NCBI GenBank assembly: GCA_021324595.1
Contig: JAJPIV010000080.1
Location: 38,649-102,648, forward strand
From: Actinomycetota bacterium
GTDB taxonomy: Bacteria > Actinomycetota > Actinomycetes > Streptosporangiales > Streptosporangiaceae
Length of the DNA: 64,000 nt
Direction of reading: 5' to 3'
In this document: piece after piece, positions 26,873 through 39,761 of the stretch
Layout: every line of letters starts with the position of its first letter
Numbering within the stretch: position 1 is the stretch's first letter
Program-made: the position numbers and the translations under genes
The notes under the pieces: model-generated
Told to the model about the DNA's origin: nothing
The model's input: the letters and a program-made list of their open reading frames with translations, nothing else
Database searches by the model: none

Positions 26873-28147
26873 TCAGGCCTTCACGTACGGCTTGCCGTCG
26901 GCGGCCGGCGCCCGCACCCGCCCGACCAGCCCGGCCACCGCGATGATCGTCGCCACGTAGGGCGCCATCAGCAGGATGAACGAGGAGACCGGGACCTGCA
27001 GGCTGCCGAGCTCGGTGGCAAGCTGGGTGCTGAACCCGAACAGCAGCGCGGCGGCGACCGAGCCGAGCGGCGTCCACCGTCCGAAGATCATGGCGGCCAG
27101 CGCGATGTAGCCCATGCCGGAGCTGATGTCGGAGGTGAAGAAGCCAACCGACCCGATGGTCAGGTAGGCGCCGCCGATTCCGGCCACCAGCCCGCCGAGC
27201 ATGACGTTGCGGTACCTCACCCACAGCACCCTGATGCCGACCGTGTCGGCGGCCACGGGATGCTCGCCGACGGCCCGCACGCGCAGCCCCCACCGGGTGC
27301 GGAACAGCGCGACCTGGATCACCAGGATGAGCGCGTAGGTGAGGTAGAGGAACACGTTCGAGTCGAAGAACACCGGCCCGATGACCGGCAGGCTGCCCAG
27401 GACCGGGATCCTGACCGGGGTGAACGTGTTGCCGGTGTTGAAGGTGCTGGCGTACGGGATCATGATCCGGTCGTACAGGTAGTTGGTGAGCCCGAGCGCG
27501 ATCACGTTGAGCACCACGCCGAGGATGATCTGGTCCACCAGGAACATGATCGCGAAGACCGCCAGGACCGCCCCGAGCAGGCCGCCGGCCAGGGAGCCGG
27601 AGATCAGGCCGAGCCAGACGCCGCCGGTGACGCTCGCCACCGCCGCGCCGGTGAACGCGCCGAACAGCAGCTGCCCTTCGATCGCGATGTTGATCACGCC
27701 GGCGCGCTCGCACAGCAGGCCCGACAGCGCGCCGAGCACCAGCGGCACCGAGGCGGTGAGCGTGCCCTGCAGCAGGTCGACGACCTGCAGCGGCCCGACC
27801 GGGTTGCCCGCGTCGGCCCAGGACAGCAGCGCGAGCAGGAAGCAGGCGAGCGCCGCGGAGACGGTCAGCCGTCGGCCGGCCCGGCCGAGGTCGGCGGCGG
27901 CGCGGACGGCAGCCAGGCCGAGCGAGATCCCGCCGAGCACGTAGCAGAACTGCCTGCCCGGCACGCGGATCGCGGGCAGGCGGGGCGAGGCCCCGGGCAG
28001 CGAGAGCGCGAAGACCGCGTCGCCGCGGTGAGCGAGCAGGCCGAAGACCGCGACGTCGAGCAGGCCGAGCAGGGCGAACGTGCCCGCGGCGAGGTACCTG
28101 CGGTTCGCGGCGGCCGGGGCCGGCACGCCGGCGGTCAGCGCGGTCAC
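26873..28147 (-). CDS. ABC transporter permease (BMP/nucleoside-type)
   Basis: [36 protein letters not shown] start overlaps the stop of the next permease. Confidence 0.92.
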   Translation of the reverse strand: MTALTAGVPAPAAANRRYLAAGTFALLGLLDVAVFGLLAHRGDAVFALSLPGASPRLPAIRVPGRQFCYVLGGISLGLAAVRAAADLGRAGRRLTVSAALACFLLALLSWADAGNPVGPLQVVDLLQGTLTASVPLVLGALSGLLCERAGVINIAIEGQLLFGAFTGAAVASVTGGVWLGLISGSLAGGLLGAVLAVFAIMFLVDQIILGVVLNVIALGLTNYLYDRIMIPYASTFNTGNTFTPVRIPVLGSLPVIGPVFFDSNVFLYLTYALILVIQVALFRTRWGLRVRAVGEHPVAADTVGIRVLWVRYRNVMLGGLVAGIGGAYLTIGSVGFFTSDISSGMGYIALAAMIFGRWTPLGSVAAALLFGFSTQLATELGSLQVPVSSFILLMAPYVATIIAVAGLVGRVRAPAADGKPYVKA

Positions 28148-29462
28148 CCGGTCCACCCCTTCGGCGCGAGCGCCTGCGGCCCGGCGCCGCCCGGCGCGCG
28201 CAGCCGGAACAGCAGCCGGATCAGCGGCGGCGCGGCGACGAACAGGACGATCAGGCCCTTGATGACGTCTACGACGTCCGACGGCACCCCGGTCGCGGCC
28301 GCCATCAGCGTCCCGCCGCCGTCGAGGGCGCCGAACAGCAGTCCGGCCAGGACCACGCCCCAGGGCCTGGCCCGGCCGAGCAGCGCGACGGTGATGCCGT
28401 CGAAGCCGTAGCTGCCGTAGCTGTTGAACGTCAGCGGCTGAGTCTGACCCTGGACGATCGTCGCCGCCGACAGGCCGGCGAGGGCGCCGGCGATCAGGAA
28501 CGCCAGCACCCAGACCCGCTCGACGGAGATGCCGGCGCTGCGCGCCGCGCTCGGGCTCGCGCCCACGGCGCGGAACCGGAATCCGATCGTCGTCCGGGAC
28601 AGCAGCCAGGCGGTCACCGCCGCGGCGGCGACCGCGATCAGGAAGCCGGCGCCGACCTGCGGCGGCGGCCCGCCGGCGCGGGGGAGCATCGCGTTCGGGG
28701 CGAGGTTGGGCGCGACCGCGTTGGTCTGGTTCGGCGCCTGGAGCGCGGCCCGGCTGGTCAGCAGGAACGACAGCAGGTTGTACATGACGTAGTTGAGCAT
28801 GATCGTGAGGATCACCTCGTGGGCGCCGGTGCGCGCCTTGATCTCGCCCACGATCCAGCCGATCACCGCCCCGCCCACCAGCGCGCCGGCCACGCAGGCG
28901 ACGGCGTGTACCACGACCGGCAGGCTCACGTCGACACCCAGCCAGGTGGCCACGAGCGCGCCGCCGATCCACTGCCCGGCGGCGCCGATGTTGAACATGC
29001 CGGCCCGGAACGCGACCGTGACCGACAGGCCGGTGAGGATCAGCGGGGTGGCCTCGAACGCGGTCAGCGAGAGCGGGTAGAAGACCGCGGCGATGGACCC
29101 GCCGTGGAACGCGGCCGCGATCGTTGCCGGGCTGAAGACCGCGCCCTCGAAGAGGGCGGAGTAGGCGGCGCTCACCGAGTCCCAGGTGGCGGCGAGCGCG
29201 GCCCCCGGCGCGTAGCCGAAGGATGCCCAGGCGCGCAGCACCACCGGGTCGCTCGCGACGATCAGTACCCCGCCGATCACCAGCGCCACGACGAACGCCA
29301 GGATGGTGATCACGGCCGGGCTGCCCTCCGTGATCGCCTGGATGATCGCGCGCCCGGTCAGCGGCCGCGGGCCGCCCGCCGGGGCGGCCGGCGCGGCGCC
29401 CTGATCCTGCCGCTCGGCCGAGGTGGCGTCCGCGTCCGCGGGACCTGCTGCTGCCTGGTCGC

Positions 29463-29466
<4 letters not shown>
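28144..29466 (-). CDS. ABC transporter permease (BMP/nucleoside-type)
   Basis: LILTGLSVTVAFRAGMFNIGAAGQWIGGALVATW; VIGWIVGEIKARTGAHEVILTIMLNYV. Confidence 0.93.
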
Positions 29467-31058
<1,592 letters not shown>

Positions 31059-31143
31059 CGGCAGTTTCCCTCCGTCCGCTGGCGGCGGCCCGCGCCGCGG
31101 GCCGCCGCCAGCCGGGCGGTGCCTGCCACCGGGCGCGGGCCCG

Positions 31144-32244
31144 CTACACCGGGCTCTTGGTGGCCGGGGAGATCTTGCCGCTGATGATCTCCTGCTCGAC
31201 GGCCTTCAGCTCGGCCTGCAGGCCGGCGGGGACCTTGCTCGCCCAGTCGTGGAACGGCGCGAGGACGGCGCCGCCATTGGCCAGCGTGCCCACGTAGGTA
31301 CCGCCGTGGAAGGTGCCGTTCGCGGCCTCGAGCACCGCGGTCTTCACCGCGCTCGCGATCCCCTTCTCCACGCTGGTGATGAAGTACGGGCAGTAGGCCG
31401 CGGCGCTGACGCAGCCGTCGGTGTCCACCCAGAACATGCTGACCTTCTTGCCCGCGGCGTCCGCGGCCTGCACGGCCTTGGCGCTGCCCAGGCCGACGCC
31501 GCCGGCCACCGGGAAGATGATGTCGGCGCCCTCGTGAATGAACGTGTCGGCGATGGTCTCCCCGGCTGTCAGGTTGGTGAAGCTCCCGGCGAACACGCCG
31601 TTCTGCTTCGGCTCGCTCCAGCCGAGCACCTGGACGTGGGTGTGGTGCTGCGCGTTGTAGTACTGCACGCCGTCCCAGAAGCCGTCCATGTAGATCGTGA
31701 CCGTGCCGAACTTCTCGCCGCCGTAGGTGGCGACCTTCCCCGTCTTGGTCATCCCGGCCGCCAGGTAGCCGCCGAGGAACGCGTCCTGGACCGTGTTGAA
31801 GACCAGCTGGTCGATATTGCTGAGCTTGCCGCCGGGCTTGGTCGGCAGGCAGAAGGAGGCGTAGGAGCAGTCGACGATCGCGAACTTCTGCTTGGGATTG
31901 GCCGCGGCCGCCTGCTGGGTGGCGGCTCCCATGAGGAAGCCGACCGTCACGATGATCCCGCACTTCTCGCCGAGGAACGTGCTGATGTTCGTGGCGTAGT
32001 CCGAGGGCGACGTGGACTGCAGGTACCGCACGGTGATCTTGTCCGGCTCGGCCGCCTGGGCCGCCTTCATGCCCTGCCAGGAGGTCTGGTTGAACGACTT
32101 GTCGTTGATGCCGCCGGTGTCGGTGACCATGCAGCCGAGGAACTTGGCCTTCGTCGCCGTCGTACTCGGCGCGGGCTTGGCGCAGCCCGCGGCGAGCAGC
32201 CCCACGGCGCTCAGCGCGGCAAGGGTCTTGACCGTCCGTCTCAC
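31144..32244 (-). CDS. BMP family ABC transporter substrate-binding lipoprotein
   Basis: Lipobox LAAGC; GCMVTDTGGINDKSFNQTSWQGMKAA; FPVAGGVGLGSAKAVQAA. Confidence 0.94.
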   Translation of the reverse strand: MRRTVKTLAALSAVGLLAAGCAKPAPSTTATKAKFLGCMVTDTGGINDKSFNQTSWQGMKAAQAAEPDKITVRYLQSTSPSDYATNISTFLGEKCGIIVTVGFLMGAATQQAAAANPKQKFAIVDCSYASFCLPTKPGGKLSNIDQLVFNTVQDAFLGGYLAAGMTKTGKVATYGGEKFGTVTIYMDGFWDGVQYYNAQHHTHVQVLGWSEPKQNGVFAGSFTNLTAGETIADTFIHEGADIIFPVAGGVGLGSAKAVQAADAAGKKVSMFWVDTDGCVSAAAYCPYFITSVEKGIASAVKTAVLEAANGTFHGGTYVGTLANGGAVLAPFHDWASKVPAGLQAELKAVEQEIISGKISPATKSPV

Positions 32245-32512
32245 GGGAACCTCCTCTGCGGGGGCGGCGGGCTGCCGCGGTACGCACGGCGCGCTGACCC
32301 GCCCCGGCCGGCCAGGGCACGCAAGTACCCCCGGGATCCCCCCGGGCTGATCGGAATCTAATACCTACCAGGTGCCCGCGGAAGCGGGCGAGCCCGGCGA
32401 TCCGGGCCCGTTGTGAAATCGATACGCATGGTGCTGGCGGTGCGGCGGCAGCCGCGGGCTCCGCCCCGGTGACCGTGGGCCTGGCGAGTCGGGACGAAGG
32501 TCCCTGGGAGCC

Positions 32513-32620
32513 GTCACCAGGCCGGCGGGAATGTGACCCAGGAGACATTGGCCTTCGGCCTCGGGAACTTCCTGTGGTGGGAGCGTCACCAGGCCGGCGG
32601 GAATGTGACCCAGGAGACAT
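32513..32620. repeat. Two identical 36-bp direct repeats separated by 36 bp
   Basis: GTCACCAGGCCGGCGGGAATGTGACCCAGGAGACAT at 32513-32548 and 32585-32620; contains GTCAC...GTGAC dyad. Confidence 0.92.
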
Positions 32621-32653
32621 CACCGGGCTTGGCGGCAACAGGGGAGACGCGGC

Positions 32654-33019
32654 ATGGGCGACATCGGGCCAGGCGGGGCGTGCGTGCGGTCGTTCGGCGA
32701 ACTGGAACTGGCGGTCATGGACCTGGCCTGGGCCTCGCCATGCCCGCTGCACCCGGGTGAGGTGCAGCAGCGGCTGCGGCCTGCGCACCCGGTCGCCTAC
32801 ACGACCGTGCTCACGGTGATGAGCAGGCTGCACGCCAAGGGATGGCTGGCCCGCAAGAAGGAAGGCCGGGGCTACGGCTACTGGCCGACCACGAGCCGCG
32901 CCGAGTACGCCGCCGGGCTGATGAGCCAGGCGCTCGCGATCGGCGGGAACGACTCGGCGACGCTGGCGCAGTTCGCCAGGCGGCTCAGCTCGGCTCGCCG
33001 CACGGCTGGAGCCGCCTGA
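32654..33019 (+). CDS. BlaI/MecI/CopY family transcriptional regulator
   Basis: FGELELAVMDLAWASPCPLHPGEVQQRL...VAYTTVLTVMSRLHAKGWLARKKEGRGYGYWPT. Confidence 0.93.
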   Translation: MGDIGPGGACVRSFGELELAVMDLAWASPCPLHPGEVQQRLRPAHPVAYTTVLTVMSRLHAKGWLARKKEGRGYGYWPTTSRAEYAAGLMSQALAIGGNDSATLAQFARRLSSARRTAGAA

Positions 33020-33196
33020 TCGGCGGTACCGCCGGCTCGCGGGCGGCTGCGGCCTGCCGACGACAGGGGCCGGGTCCCGGTCCCGGCGCGCCCGGTGGCC
33101 GGTGCCGGCAGGCCCGCGCGGCCGCCGGGGCAATGGAATACTCTGCTGGCAAGTTGCCGGGAAGGCGGGGATTGACCCGAAGCTGGGAGATGCCCG

Positions 33197-33604
33197 ATGA
33201 CGACCGACTGGCCCGCGCTGCGAGCGACCGCGGCGGCGGCCGCGGCCAATGCCTACGCCCCGTATTCGCGGCTGCGGGTCGGCGCGGCCGGGCAGACGAC
33301 CGCCGGGACGGTGGTTACCGGCTGCAACGTGGAGAACGCGTCCTTCGGCCTGACCCTGTGCGCCGAGTGCGGCCTGGTGAGCGCGCTGCACGCGGCCGGG
33401 GCGGGCAGGCTGGTCGCGGTGAGCGTGGTCGCGGGGGACGGCGCGCCGCTGGTGCCGTGCGGCCGGTGCCGGCAGCTGCTGCTCGAGGCGGGCGGCCCCG
33501 GCCTGCTGATCGACTCGCACGGCGGGCCGCGGCGGCTGGGCGAGCTGCTGCCTGACGCCTTCACCGGGACCGACCTGGCCGAGCGCCGCGACCACGGTGA
33601 CTGA
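33197..33604 (+). CDS. cdd: Cytidine deaminase
   Basis: AYAPYSRLRVGAAG; GCNVENASFGLTLCAECGLVSAL; VPCGRCRQLL. Confidence 0.95.
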   Translation: MTTDWPALRATAAAAAANAYAPYSRLRVGAAGQTTAGTVVTGCNVENASFGLTLCAECGLVSALHAAGAGRLVAVSVVAGDGAPLVPCGRCRQLLLEAGGPGLLIDSHGGPRRLGELLPDAFTGTDLAERRDHGD

Positions 33605-34949
33605 GGCGGCCCGGGCCGCGGACGGCCCGGCTCCGGCGCCCGGGCGCGCACCGGCGGTGGTCGACCTGATCCGGGCCAAGCGGGACGGCGGCACGCTGAC
33701 GGCCGGGCAGATCCGCTGGCTGATCTCCGCGTACACCGCCGGGGAGGTCGCCGACGAGCAGATGGCGGCGCTGGCGATGGCCATCTTCTTCCGCGGCCTG
33801 AACCGGGCTGAGCTGAGCGCGTGGACCGACGCGATGATCGGCTCCGGCCGGCGGCTCGACCTCAGCGGGGTGCCGGCGCCGACCGTGGACAAGCACTCCA
33901 CGGGCGGGGTGGGCGACAAGGTCTCGCTGATCCTCGTCCCGCTCGTCGCCAGCTGCGGCGCCGCCGTGCCGCAGCTGTCCGGCCGGGGCCTGGGGCACAC
34001 CGGCGGCACCCTCGACAAGATGGAGGCGATCCCCGGCTGGCGGGCCGGCCTCCGGGGGAGCGAATTCGCTCGCCTGCTCTCCTCCGTCGGCGCGGTGATC
34101 GCGGCGGCCGGGGAGGACCTGGCGCCCGCCGACCGCAAGCTCTATGCCCTCCGAGACGTCACCGGGACCGTCGAGTCGATCCCGCTGATCGCCAGCTCGA
34201 TCATGTCGAAGAAGATCGCCGAGGGCACCGCGGCGCTGGTGCTCGACGTCAAGGTGGGCAGCGGCGCGTTCATGCGGGACCTGGCCCGGGCCAGGGAGCT
34301 GGCGCGCGCGATGACCGAGCTCGGCGCCGGCCACGGGGTGCGGACGACCGCGCTGCTCACCGCGATGGACGCCCAGCTCGGCCGCGCGGTCGGGAACGCG
34401 GTGGAGGTCGCCGAGGCCATCGAGGTGCTGCGCGGCGGCGGGCCCGCCGACCTGGTCGAGGTGACCCTGGCGCTGGCGCGGGAGATGCTGGCCCTGGCCG
34501 GGATCGCGGCCGACCCGGCGGCCGCCCTGGCCGACGGCCGGGCGCTGGCGAAGTTCCGCCAGATGGTCGCCGCCCAGGGCGGCGACCCCGACGCCCCGCT
34601 CCCGTCCGCCGCGCACGCCAGGCGGGTCGCGGCGGATGCCTCCGGCTGGCTGCTGCGGCTGGACGCGCTCGCGGTCGGCACCGCGGCCTGGCGGCTCGGG
34701 GCCGGCCGGGCGCGGAAGGAGGACCCGGTCAGCCCCGGAGCTGGGGTGCTGTGCCTGGCCAAGCCGGGCGATCCGGTGGCGGCCGGGCAGCCGCTGCTGG
34801 AGCTGCGCGCCGACGACCCGGCCCGGTTCGACGGCGCCCTCGCGGCGCTGGACGGCGCCGTCGCGATCGGGCCGCAGCGCCCGGAGCCCGGGCCGCTGAT
34901 CATCGGCAGGATCCGCCAGCCCGGCGGACGCCGCCGTGCGCGACAATGA
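33597..34949 (+). CDS. deoA: Thymidine phosphorylase
   Basis: [83 protein letters not shown]. Confidence 0.97.
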   Translation: MTEAARAADGPAPAPGRAPAVVDLIRAKRDGGTLTAGQIRWLISAYTAGEVADEQMAALAMAIFFRGLNRAELSAWTDAMIGSGRRLDLSGVPAPTVDKHSTGGVGDKVSLILVPLVASCGAAVPQLSGRGLGHTGGTLDKMEAIPGWRAGLRGSEFARLLSSVGAVIAAAGEDLAPADRKLYALRDVTGTVESIPLIASSIMSKKIAEGTAALVLDVKVGSGAFMRDLARARELARAMTELGAGHGVRTTALLTAMDAQLGRAVGNAVEVAEAIEVLRGGGPADLVEVTLALAREMLALAGIAADPAAALADGRALAKFRQMVAAQGGDPDAPLPSAAHARRVAADASGWLLRLDALAVGTAAWRLGAGRARKEDPVSPGAGVLCLAKPGDPVAAGQPLLELRADDPARFDGALAALDGAVAIGPQRPEPGPLIIGRIRQPGGRRRARQ

Positions 34950-36088
34950 GCGCCATGACCGCGACCCTGGACGCGACCTCGCCCTCGCTGGATGCGATCC
35001 GCCGGGTGCCGAAGGTGCTGCTCCACGATCACCTGGACGGCGGCCTGCGCCCGGCGACCATCGTCGAGCTGGCCGAGCAGGGCGGCTACCGGGGGCTGCC
35101 CACCACCGACCCGGGCGAGCTCGGCGCGTGGATGGCGGCATCGGCCGCGGAGCACGGCAGGCTGGAGCATTACCTGGCGGGGTTCCGCCACACCGTGGCG
35201 GTCATGCAGAGCCGCCAGGCCCTGGTCCGGGTCGCCGCCGAGTGCGCGCAGGACCTCGCCGCCGACGGCGTCGTCTACGCGGAGGTCCGGTTCGCCCCCG
35301 AGCTGCACGTCGAGGGTGGGCTGAGCCTGGACGAGGTGGTCGAGGCGGTCCTCGAGGGGTTCGCCGCGGGCAGCGCCGGCCGGCCCATCCGCGTCTACGG
35401 GCTGCTCACCGCGATGCGGACGGCGGCCCGGTCGCTGGAGATCGCCGAGCTCGCGGTGCGCCACCGCGACCACGGGGTCGTCGGTTTCGACATCGCCGGC
35501 GCCGAGGCGGGCAGCCCGCCCAGCCGCCACCTGGACGCGTTCCAGTACGTGGCCCGGGAGAACTTCCACATCACGATCCACGCGGGCGAGGGGTTCGGCC
35601 TGCCGTCGATCTGGGAGGCCGTGCAGTGGTGCGGGGCCGAGCGCCTCGGCCACGGCGTGCGGATCATCGATGACATCACGGTGGAGCCGGACGGCACCGC
35701 CAGGCTCGGCCGCCTCGCCGCCTACATCCGGGACCGCCGGATCCCGCTGGAGATGTGCCCGTCGTCCAACGTGCACACCGGCGCGGCCCGGTCGATCGCC
35801 GAGCACCCGATCGGCCTGCTGCGCCGCCTGTCGTTCCGGGTCACGGTGAACACCGACAACCGGCTGATGAGCGCGGTCAGCCTGTCGAGCGAGTTCGCCG
35901 CGCTGGTCCAGGCGTTCGGGTACGGCTGGGCGGACATCCAGTGGCTGACCATCAACGCGATGAAGAGCGCGTTCGCCCCGTTCGACGAGCGCCTGGACCT
36001 GATCAACACGGTGATCAAGCCGGGTTTCGCCGCCGCCATGGCCCCGCCGGTGAGCACCCGGCCGCCGGCGCGCCGCCTGGGCCGGTAG
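34946..36088 (+). CDS. add: Adenosine deaminase
   Basis: [59 protein letters not shown] overlap with deoA. Confidence 0.96.
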   Translation: MSAMTATLDATSPSLDAIRRVPKVLLHDHLDGGLRPATIVELAEQGGYRGLPTTDPGELGAWMAASAAEHGRLEHYLAGFRHTVAVMQSRQALVRVAAECAQDLAADGVVYAEVRFAPELHVEGGLSLDEVVEAVLEGFAAGSAGRPIRVYGLLTAMRTAARSLEIAELAVRHRDHGVVGFDIAGAEAGSPPSRHLDAFQYVARENFHITIHAGEGFGLPSIWEAVQWCGAERLGHGVRIIDDITVEPDGTARLGRLAAYIRDRRIPLEMCPSSNVHTGAARSIAEHPIGLLRRLSFRVTVNTDNRLMSAVSLSSEFAALVQAFGYGWADIQWLTINAMKSAFAPFDERLDLINTVIKPGFAAAMAPPVSTRPPARRLGR

Positions 36089-36375
36089 CGTTCCGCCAGG
36101 ATCCGCGGGGCGAGGGCCCGGCCTGCCGCCGATCCGGGGGCGGCGCCGGGTCGGCCGGGCGGTCCGGGCGAGAATGCACCTGTGCCGTGGCGTTTGCCGC
36201 ACCTGAGGTGACCGCGCCGGCGGTTCTTCCGCGTTTCACGGCCGGTGACGGGCGCATGAGGCTAGGGTGCGGATGGGGAATTCGCGCTCCGGGCCGGATG
36301 GGTGAGCGCTGCCAGGCTGACCGATAATGGCGCGCGCGTGCTCATCCAGGCGCTTCCGGGCAATGGATCGGGCGT

Positions 36376-37473
36376 TTGGGGGGATTGGCCCTGCGGCACG
36401 AAGTCATCCCGGGCCGGAGGGCCGAGGGCGCCGTTCCGGCGGGCCCGGCCGGCGGCCCGCCGGTGCCGGTGCTGTTCATCGCCGGCTTCGGGCGCAGCGG
36501 GAGCACCCTGCTCGACCGCCTGCTGGGCAGCGGCCGCCAGCTGCACAGCGGCGGGGAGATCGGCGGGGTGTGGGCCCTGGGGCTGGTCGACGACCGGCTC
36601 TGCTCGTGCGGCGCCCGCTTCTCGCGCTGCGCGTTCTGGCAGGCGGTGGGCAGGGCCAGCTTCGGGGACCTGAGCGACGCCCAGATCCGGGAGGTGGTGC
36701 GGTACCTGCGCCGGGCCTTCCCGGTCAAGGGGGCGTGGCGCCTGCTGAGCCGCAGGACGAGAAGGCGGCTCATCGAGTCGGCTCCCCCCGCCTTCTTCGA
36801 GGTGACCGCCCGGATGTACCGGGGGCTGCTGGACGTGAGCGGCAGGCGGGTGGTCGTCGATTCTTCGAAGCTGGTGACCTACCTGGTGCTGCTGGCGCAC
36901 GTGCCATCGCTGGACCTGCGCGTCGTCCACCTGGTCCGCGATCCCCGCGCCGTGGCGCACTCCTGGCTGCGGCCGGGGGCCGCCGATCCGGATGGCCGGT
37001 CGTCGATGCCCCGGATCGGCATCCTCACGTCCGCCGCCCTGTGGCTGATCCTCAACGGCGCCGTGGAATGGGCGGCCCGGTGCCTGTCGCTTCCGTACGT
37101 CCGGGTCCGCTACGAGGACCTGGTGCGCGACCCGGCCGCCGTGGTGAGGCAACTGCGGTCGCAGGTCCTGGCGGACCCGGACCGGGAGGATCCAGCCCCC
37201 CGGGATCGTGCCGCCGCTGACCTCGGCGCCGGGCACATCGTCTCCGGCAATCCGATGCGGTTCCGCCGGGGCCGCGTGGAGATCGCGGAGGACGCGGGCT
37301 GGAAGGCGGATCCGGCCGCGGCGCGCGCGATCGTGGCGGCGGTCACGTTCCCGCTGCGGTGGCGGTACGGATATGGCGGGGTGCGCCTGGCCGGGCCCGG
37401 GCGCCGGCGCGGCATCGCCGGCCGGGGCCAGCCCGGGGCGGCGGACCCGGAGTCAGCCGCCGGCGGTGCGTGA
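36376..37473 (+). CDS. Sulfotransferase family protein
   Basis: VLFIAGFGRSGSTLLDRLLGSG (5'-PSB loop-like); VVVDSSKLVTYLVLL; LRVVHLVRDPRAVAHSWLR. Confidence 0.88.
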   Translation: MGGLALRHEVIPGRRAEGAVPAGPAGGPPVPVLFIAGFGRSGSTLLDRLLGSGRQLHSGGEIGGVWALGLVDDRLCSCGARFSRCAFWQAVGRASFGDLSDAQIREVVRYLRRAFPVKGAWRLLSRRTRRRLIESAPPAFFEVTARMYRGLLDVSGRRVVVDSSKLVTYLVLLAHVPSLDLRVVHLVRDPRAVAHSWLRPGAADPDGRSSMPRIGILTSAALWLILNGAVEWAARCLSLPYVRVRYEDLVRDPAAVVRQLRSQVLADPDREDPAPRDRAAADLGAGHIVSGNPMRFRRGRVEIAEDAGWKADPAAARAIVAAVTFPLRWRYGYGGVRLAGPGRRRGIAGRGQPGAADPESAAGGA

Positions 37474-38691
37474 CCGGGCCAGGGCCTCGTACCTCGACTC
37501 GACGTCGCGCATGTTGCGCTGGTAGTCGGCCCGGGCAGCCACCAGCCGCAGGTTCTCAGGCCGCGCCGACCGCGCCAGGGACTCGTCCGCCAGCGCCCGC
37601 ATCAGCGCGCTCGCCACCGCGGCCGGATCCGCCGGCGGCACCACGATGCCGTTGACGCCGTCACGAACCCACTCGCGCACCGACGCGACGTCGCCGACGA
37701 CCGGCAGCGCGCCGCACGCCATGGCCTCCAGGAGCGTGTTCGGGGTGCCGTCGTGCTCGGCGAGCGACACGCTGACGCGGCTGGCGCGGAAGGCGTCGGC
37801 CATGCCGGCCCGGGACAGCGGCGGGAGCAGGTGCACCCGCGCCTGGTCCAGGCGCGCCTGCGCCAGCATCCGGAGCGCGTGGCGCGATCCCGCCATGCCC
37901 GGGCAGACCACGTGCGCCCGCGGCGCCGACGCGAGCACCGGCGCGAGCGCGCGGAAGAAGACGTCGGTCCGCACGTACTCCCTGATGCCCCGGGGGTTGA
38001 GGATGACCGGAGCGCGCTCGGGTATCCCGAGGCGCCGCCGAAGGTCGCTGGGGCCCGGCCGGAAGACCGAGGCGTCGACGCCGCCGTTTCCCGGGATCAC
38101 CCAGACCTGGCGGTCCCGCGGGAAGCCCCACGCCCGCGCGACGCGCGAATCGCGCTGGCAGTCACAGTGCAGCACCGAGGCGGCCGCCAGCGCCCGCCGC
38201 GTCGCGCTCGCCATCATCGGAGTCCGGCCGGCGAACAGCGTCAGGTCATTGCCCCAGACGGAGACGATGACGCGCGCGCCGGCCAGCGCCGCGGCGGCGA
38301 TGCCCTCGAACGGGATCCGCATCGCGTGGACGACGTCGGGCTGATGCCGGGCCACCACCTGGCGCAGCCGCTCCCGCTTCACGCGCACCAGCGCCGGCCC
38401 GGCCAGGCACCGGACGGCCGCGACCCGCCGCGGGGTGACCCATCCCGCCGCCCGCCCGGCCGCGCGGATGGCCAGCCGGGCGGGGCCGCCCGGCGGCCGG
38501 CCGCCGCCGGCTCCGGCCCGCCCCGCCGCGGCGAGGACGAGCGGCAGCGGCACGACGTCGGCGCCGGGAAGCACATCCGCGGGCACCGGGTAGGAGGAGA
38601 TCGCCTGGACCTGGTGACCGCGATCGGTGAAGTACCCGATCCACTGGATCGCGATCGGGCTGCGCAGGTCGGCGATGAACGTGAGCCTCAT
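37453..38691 (-). CDS. Glycosyltransferase family 4-type protein
   Basis: MRLTFIADLRSPIAIQWIGYFTDRGHQV; HAMRIPFEGIAAAALAGARVIVSVWGNDLTL; SVSLAEHDGTPNTLLEAMACGALPVVGD. Confidence 0.9.
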   Translation of the reverse strand: MRLTFIADLRSPIAIQWIGYFTDRGHQVQAISSYPVPADVLPGADVVPLPLVLAAAGRAGAGGGRPPGGPARLAIRAAGRAAGWVTPRRVAAVRCLAGPALVRVKRERLRQVVARHQPDVVHAMRIPFEGIAAAALAGARVIVSVWGNDLTLFAGRTPMMASATRRALAAASVLHCDCQRDSRVARAWGFPRDRQVWVIPGNGGVDASVFRPGPSDLRRRLGIPERAPVILNPRGIREYVRTDVFFRALAPVLASAPRAHVVCPGMAGSRHALRMLAQARLDQARVHLLPPLSRAGMADAFRASRVSVSLAEHDGTPNTLLEAMACGALPVVGDVASVREWVRDGVNGIVVPPADPAAVASALMRALADESLARSARPENLRLVAARADYQRNMRDVESRYEALARSRTAGG

Positions 38692-39761
38692 CGGACGGCG
38701 CCCCGGGCGGATCCGGCGGACCGGATGGCGGACGCCATCGCGCGGGCGACCTCCTCGGCCGAGAACGCGGCCCGCAGCGAGGCCGGCACGGCGCGCGTCC
38801 TGGCCTGACGGGCCGCGGCCACCAGCTCGCAGGGCGTGGCCGCCCGCATCGCGACGACGGCGTCCCCCGCGGCCCGCCGGAGGTCGGCCGTTGAGCCGAC
38901 GCCCGGGCCGAGCACGACCGGCCGCAGGCCGACCAGGGCCTCGGCGGCCACGAGCGGCCACGGATCCATGCGGCTGGGCAGCAGGACGACGGCCGACCGC
39001 TCGAAGATCCTCCGCCGGTCCTCGCCCTCCACGAACCCGGCGTACTCAAGGCCGGGCAGCTGCCTGGCCAGGGCGGCGGTCTCCCGGCGGAGCGGGCCAT
39101 CGCCGGCCATGATCAGCCCCGGGAAGACCGACAGCAGCTCGGCGGCGGCCGCGAGCACCAGGTCGGCTCCCTTGCGCCGCGACAGCTGCCCGAGGAACAG
39201 CGCCGCGCCGGCGGGCCGCGGCGGGCCGATCGTGCGCAGGTCCGGTCCCTGCACCGAGTTGGGCGCGCGGTGGCAGGGAAGCGCCGGCGCCAGCTCGCGG
39301 ACGAACTGCTCGGCGGCGGCGCCCGGGACGATCGCCGCCGAGCAGGCGGCCAGGAACTCGCGCCGGACCGCCGACGACAGCCCGCCGCGGTGCCGGCCCG
39401 TGCCGTGGGCGCTCTCGACCCAGCTGATCAGCGGCACGCCGCGGCGCCTGGCCCACGCCCAGGCCGACCAGCAGGCGGGGACGTCCCAGCCGCCGAGCAC
39501 GATGGCCCGGGGCCGCAGGGCGTCCAGCGCGGATCGCACCCCGCGGGACAGCTCCAGGGCCACCCGCCCGGCCTCGACCCGGTGGCCGGGCAGGACTTCG
39601 ACCCGGAACCGGACTTCGGGCCACGGGATGGTCCACCGCCGGCCCGGCGCCGGGTCCCGCCGCGAGAGCAGCACGGCGAACTGCCCGCCGAGGGCATCGC
39701 TCAGGCAGTTGAACAGCGGCACCCGGTAGGGGGCCAGCGATCGCTGGAAGAGCACGATCAC
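38688..39761 (-). CDS. Glycosyltransferase family 4-type protein
   Basis: GAALFLGQLSRRKGADLVLAAAAELL; VVLLPSRMDPWPLVAAEALVGLRPVV; GTG start. Confidence 0.88.
   Translation of the reverse strand: MIVLFQRSLAPYRVPLFNCLSDALGGQFAVLLSRRDPAPGRRWTIPWPEVRFRVEVLPGHRVEAGRVALELSRGVRSALDALRPRAIVLGGWDVPACWSAWAWARRRGVPLISWVESAHGTGRHRGGLSSAVRREFLAACSAAIVPGAAAEQFVRELAPALPCHRAPNSVQGPDLRTIGPPRPAGAALFLGQLSRRKGADLVLAAAAELLSVFPGLIMAGDGPLRRETAALARQLPGLEYAGFVEGEDRRRIFERSAVVLLPSRMDPWPLVAAEALVGLRPVVLGPGVGSTADLRRAAGDAVVAMRAATPCELVAAARQARTRAVPASLRAAFSAEEVARAMASAIRSAGSARGAVR

Noticed and set aside
32513-32620. CRISPR-like 36-bp repeat / 36-bp spacer unit
   Set aside because: Only two repeats and one spacer, no cas genes in the window, and a position in a divergent promoter region; treated as direct repeats instead.
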